A stretch of 64,000 nt of DNA from Oikopleura dioica (taxonomy: Eukaryota > Chordata > Appendicularia > Copelata > Oikopleuridae). Below are positions 63,665 to 64,000 of this stretch, piece by piece. The notes under the pieces were generated by a model. It was given only the letters and a program-made list of their open reading frames with translations, was not told where the DNA came from and ran no database searches. The stretch lies in NCBI GenBank assembly GCA_907165135.1, contig OU015568.1:12284501-12348500 (forward strand). The letters run 5' to 3'. A program made the position numbers and the translations under genes. The first letter of the stretch is position 1, and each line of letters begins with the position of its first letter.

Positions 63665-64000
63665 TTATTCACAAATTTTTTAGTTTGCTACTGGTGCTTT
63701 CATCCTATTTTTCACTTTATTTATTATCTCGTGCGTGATGTGAGGGAGACAACCTTGTCCCGAAAAAAAACAATCCATTCTAGAAACACTACTCCCTGTA
63801 AGTTTCTTTATTCTCATTCGATTTTTCTCTTTTGATTCAAAAACATGGTCTTCTAGAGATAACTATTTATTTACTGAGTTCTATTTAGGGCTCGATGTGC
63901 GTTAACTGTTGATTTGCGATGAAGAACTTGGTGGATCTTGGTTTCATCTATTCTTCTGAAACCGACGTTCTTAAGGAGAGGGCTGGTTAATTATGCGTGA
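63665..64000. other. H4 upstream region to window end
   Basis: AT-rich; ATAATAAATAAAG on the minus strand about 60 bp upstream of the H4 ATG could serve as a TATA-like element. No other histone gene is present within the window. Confidence 0.35.

Noticed and set aside
63918-63992. Short plus-strand frame MKNLVDLGFIYSSETD near the right edge
   Set aside because: Only 24 codons, without a promoter, splice or family evidence.
1-64000. CRISPR arrays, bacterial operons, rRNA genes
   Set aside because: No spaced direct-repeat array, no ribosome-binding-site-led gene strings and no rRNA conserved segments were seen; the sequence is eukaryotic throughout.

Overview
The window is animal nuclear DNA. 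It reads like the compact genome of an appendicularian tunicate, most likely Oikopleura. I infer this from three things seen directly: dozens of GT-AG introns of only 30-65 nt, genes packed tail-to-tail or head-to-head with 20-300 bp between them, and chordate gene families (protocadherin, synaptotagmin-like, POMGNT1, KIAA2013, IFI6/27-like). No bacterial or organellar signal was seen. Most genes here are multi-exon; I give exon borders where both splice sites and the reading frame agree.

Layout. 1-3.0 kb: left-edge GRK2/3-like kinase with lost catalytic residues (minus) and small unassigned minus-strand genes. 3.07-3.83 kb: TTAA-flanked inverted-repeat element. 4.1-9.85 kb: dense cluster with a KIAA2013 homologue (+), an ER cyclophilin (+), a secreted Cys-rich protein (-) and a POMGNT1-type glycosyltransferase (-). 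10.03 kb: tRNA-Leu(TAG). 10.4-14.0 kb: minus-strand bHLH factor, coiled-coil protein and RING protein, the last hosting a second TTAA element. 14.15-15.10 kb: large foldback repeat. 15.5-17.1 kb: tandem Cys-rich (PAN-like) paralogues, one with a mucin stalk and a membrane anchor. 17.9-22.5 kb: small ciliary-type protein (-), LDLa-containing secreted protein (+), FABP-fold protein (+). 22.7-27.0 kb: secreted astacin protease fused to an LDLa module and three C-type-lectin-like modules; a 650-bp inverted-repeat element with 7-bp target duplication sits in its catalytic domain. 27.0-32.1 kb: F-BAR/SH3 protein and a kinase joined to a papain-like domain (both -). 32.4-40.9 kb: small membrane proteins, a synaptotagmin-like (SYTL) gene and several unassigned genes. 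43.4-53.9 kb: delta-type protocadherin with long introns (-). 53.9-59.2 kb: mostly gene-free, with repeat arrays. 59.2-64.0 kb: IFI6/27-like gene, an operon-like pair of membrane-protein genes, a RING gene, minisatellites, and a replication-type histone H4 gene encoding a strongly altered H4.

The strongest leads are: (i) several non-autonomous inverted-repeat transposons lying in or creating introns, most strikingly the one splitting the astacin domain; (ii) a divergent histone H4 with a rewritten N-terminal tail but a canonical histone 3' stem-loop; (iii) a protein kinase fused to a papain-like cysteine-protease domain; (iv) the astacin/LDLa/C-type-lectin architecture; (v) a GRK-like pseudokinase. 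No family assignment was checked against a database; all rest on motif and recalled-family comparison.
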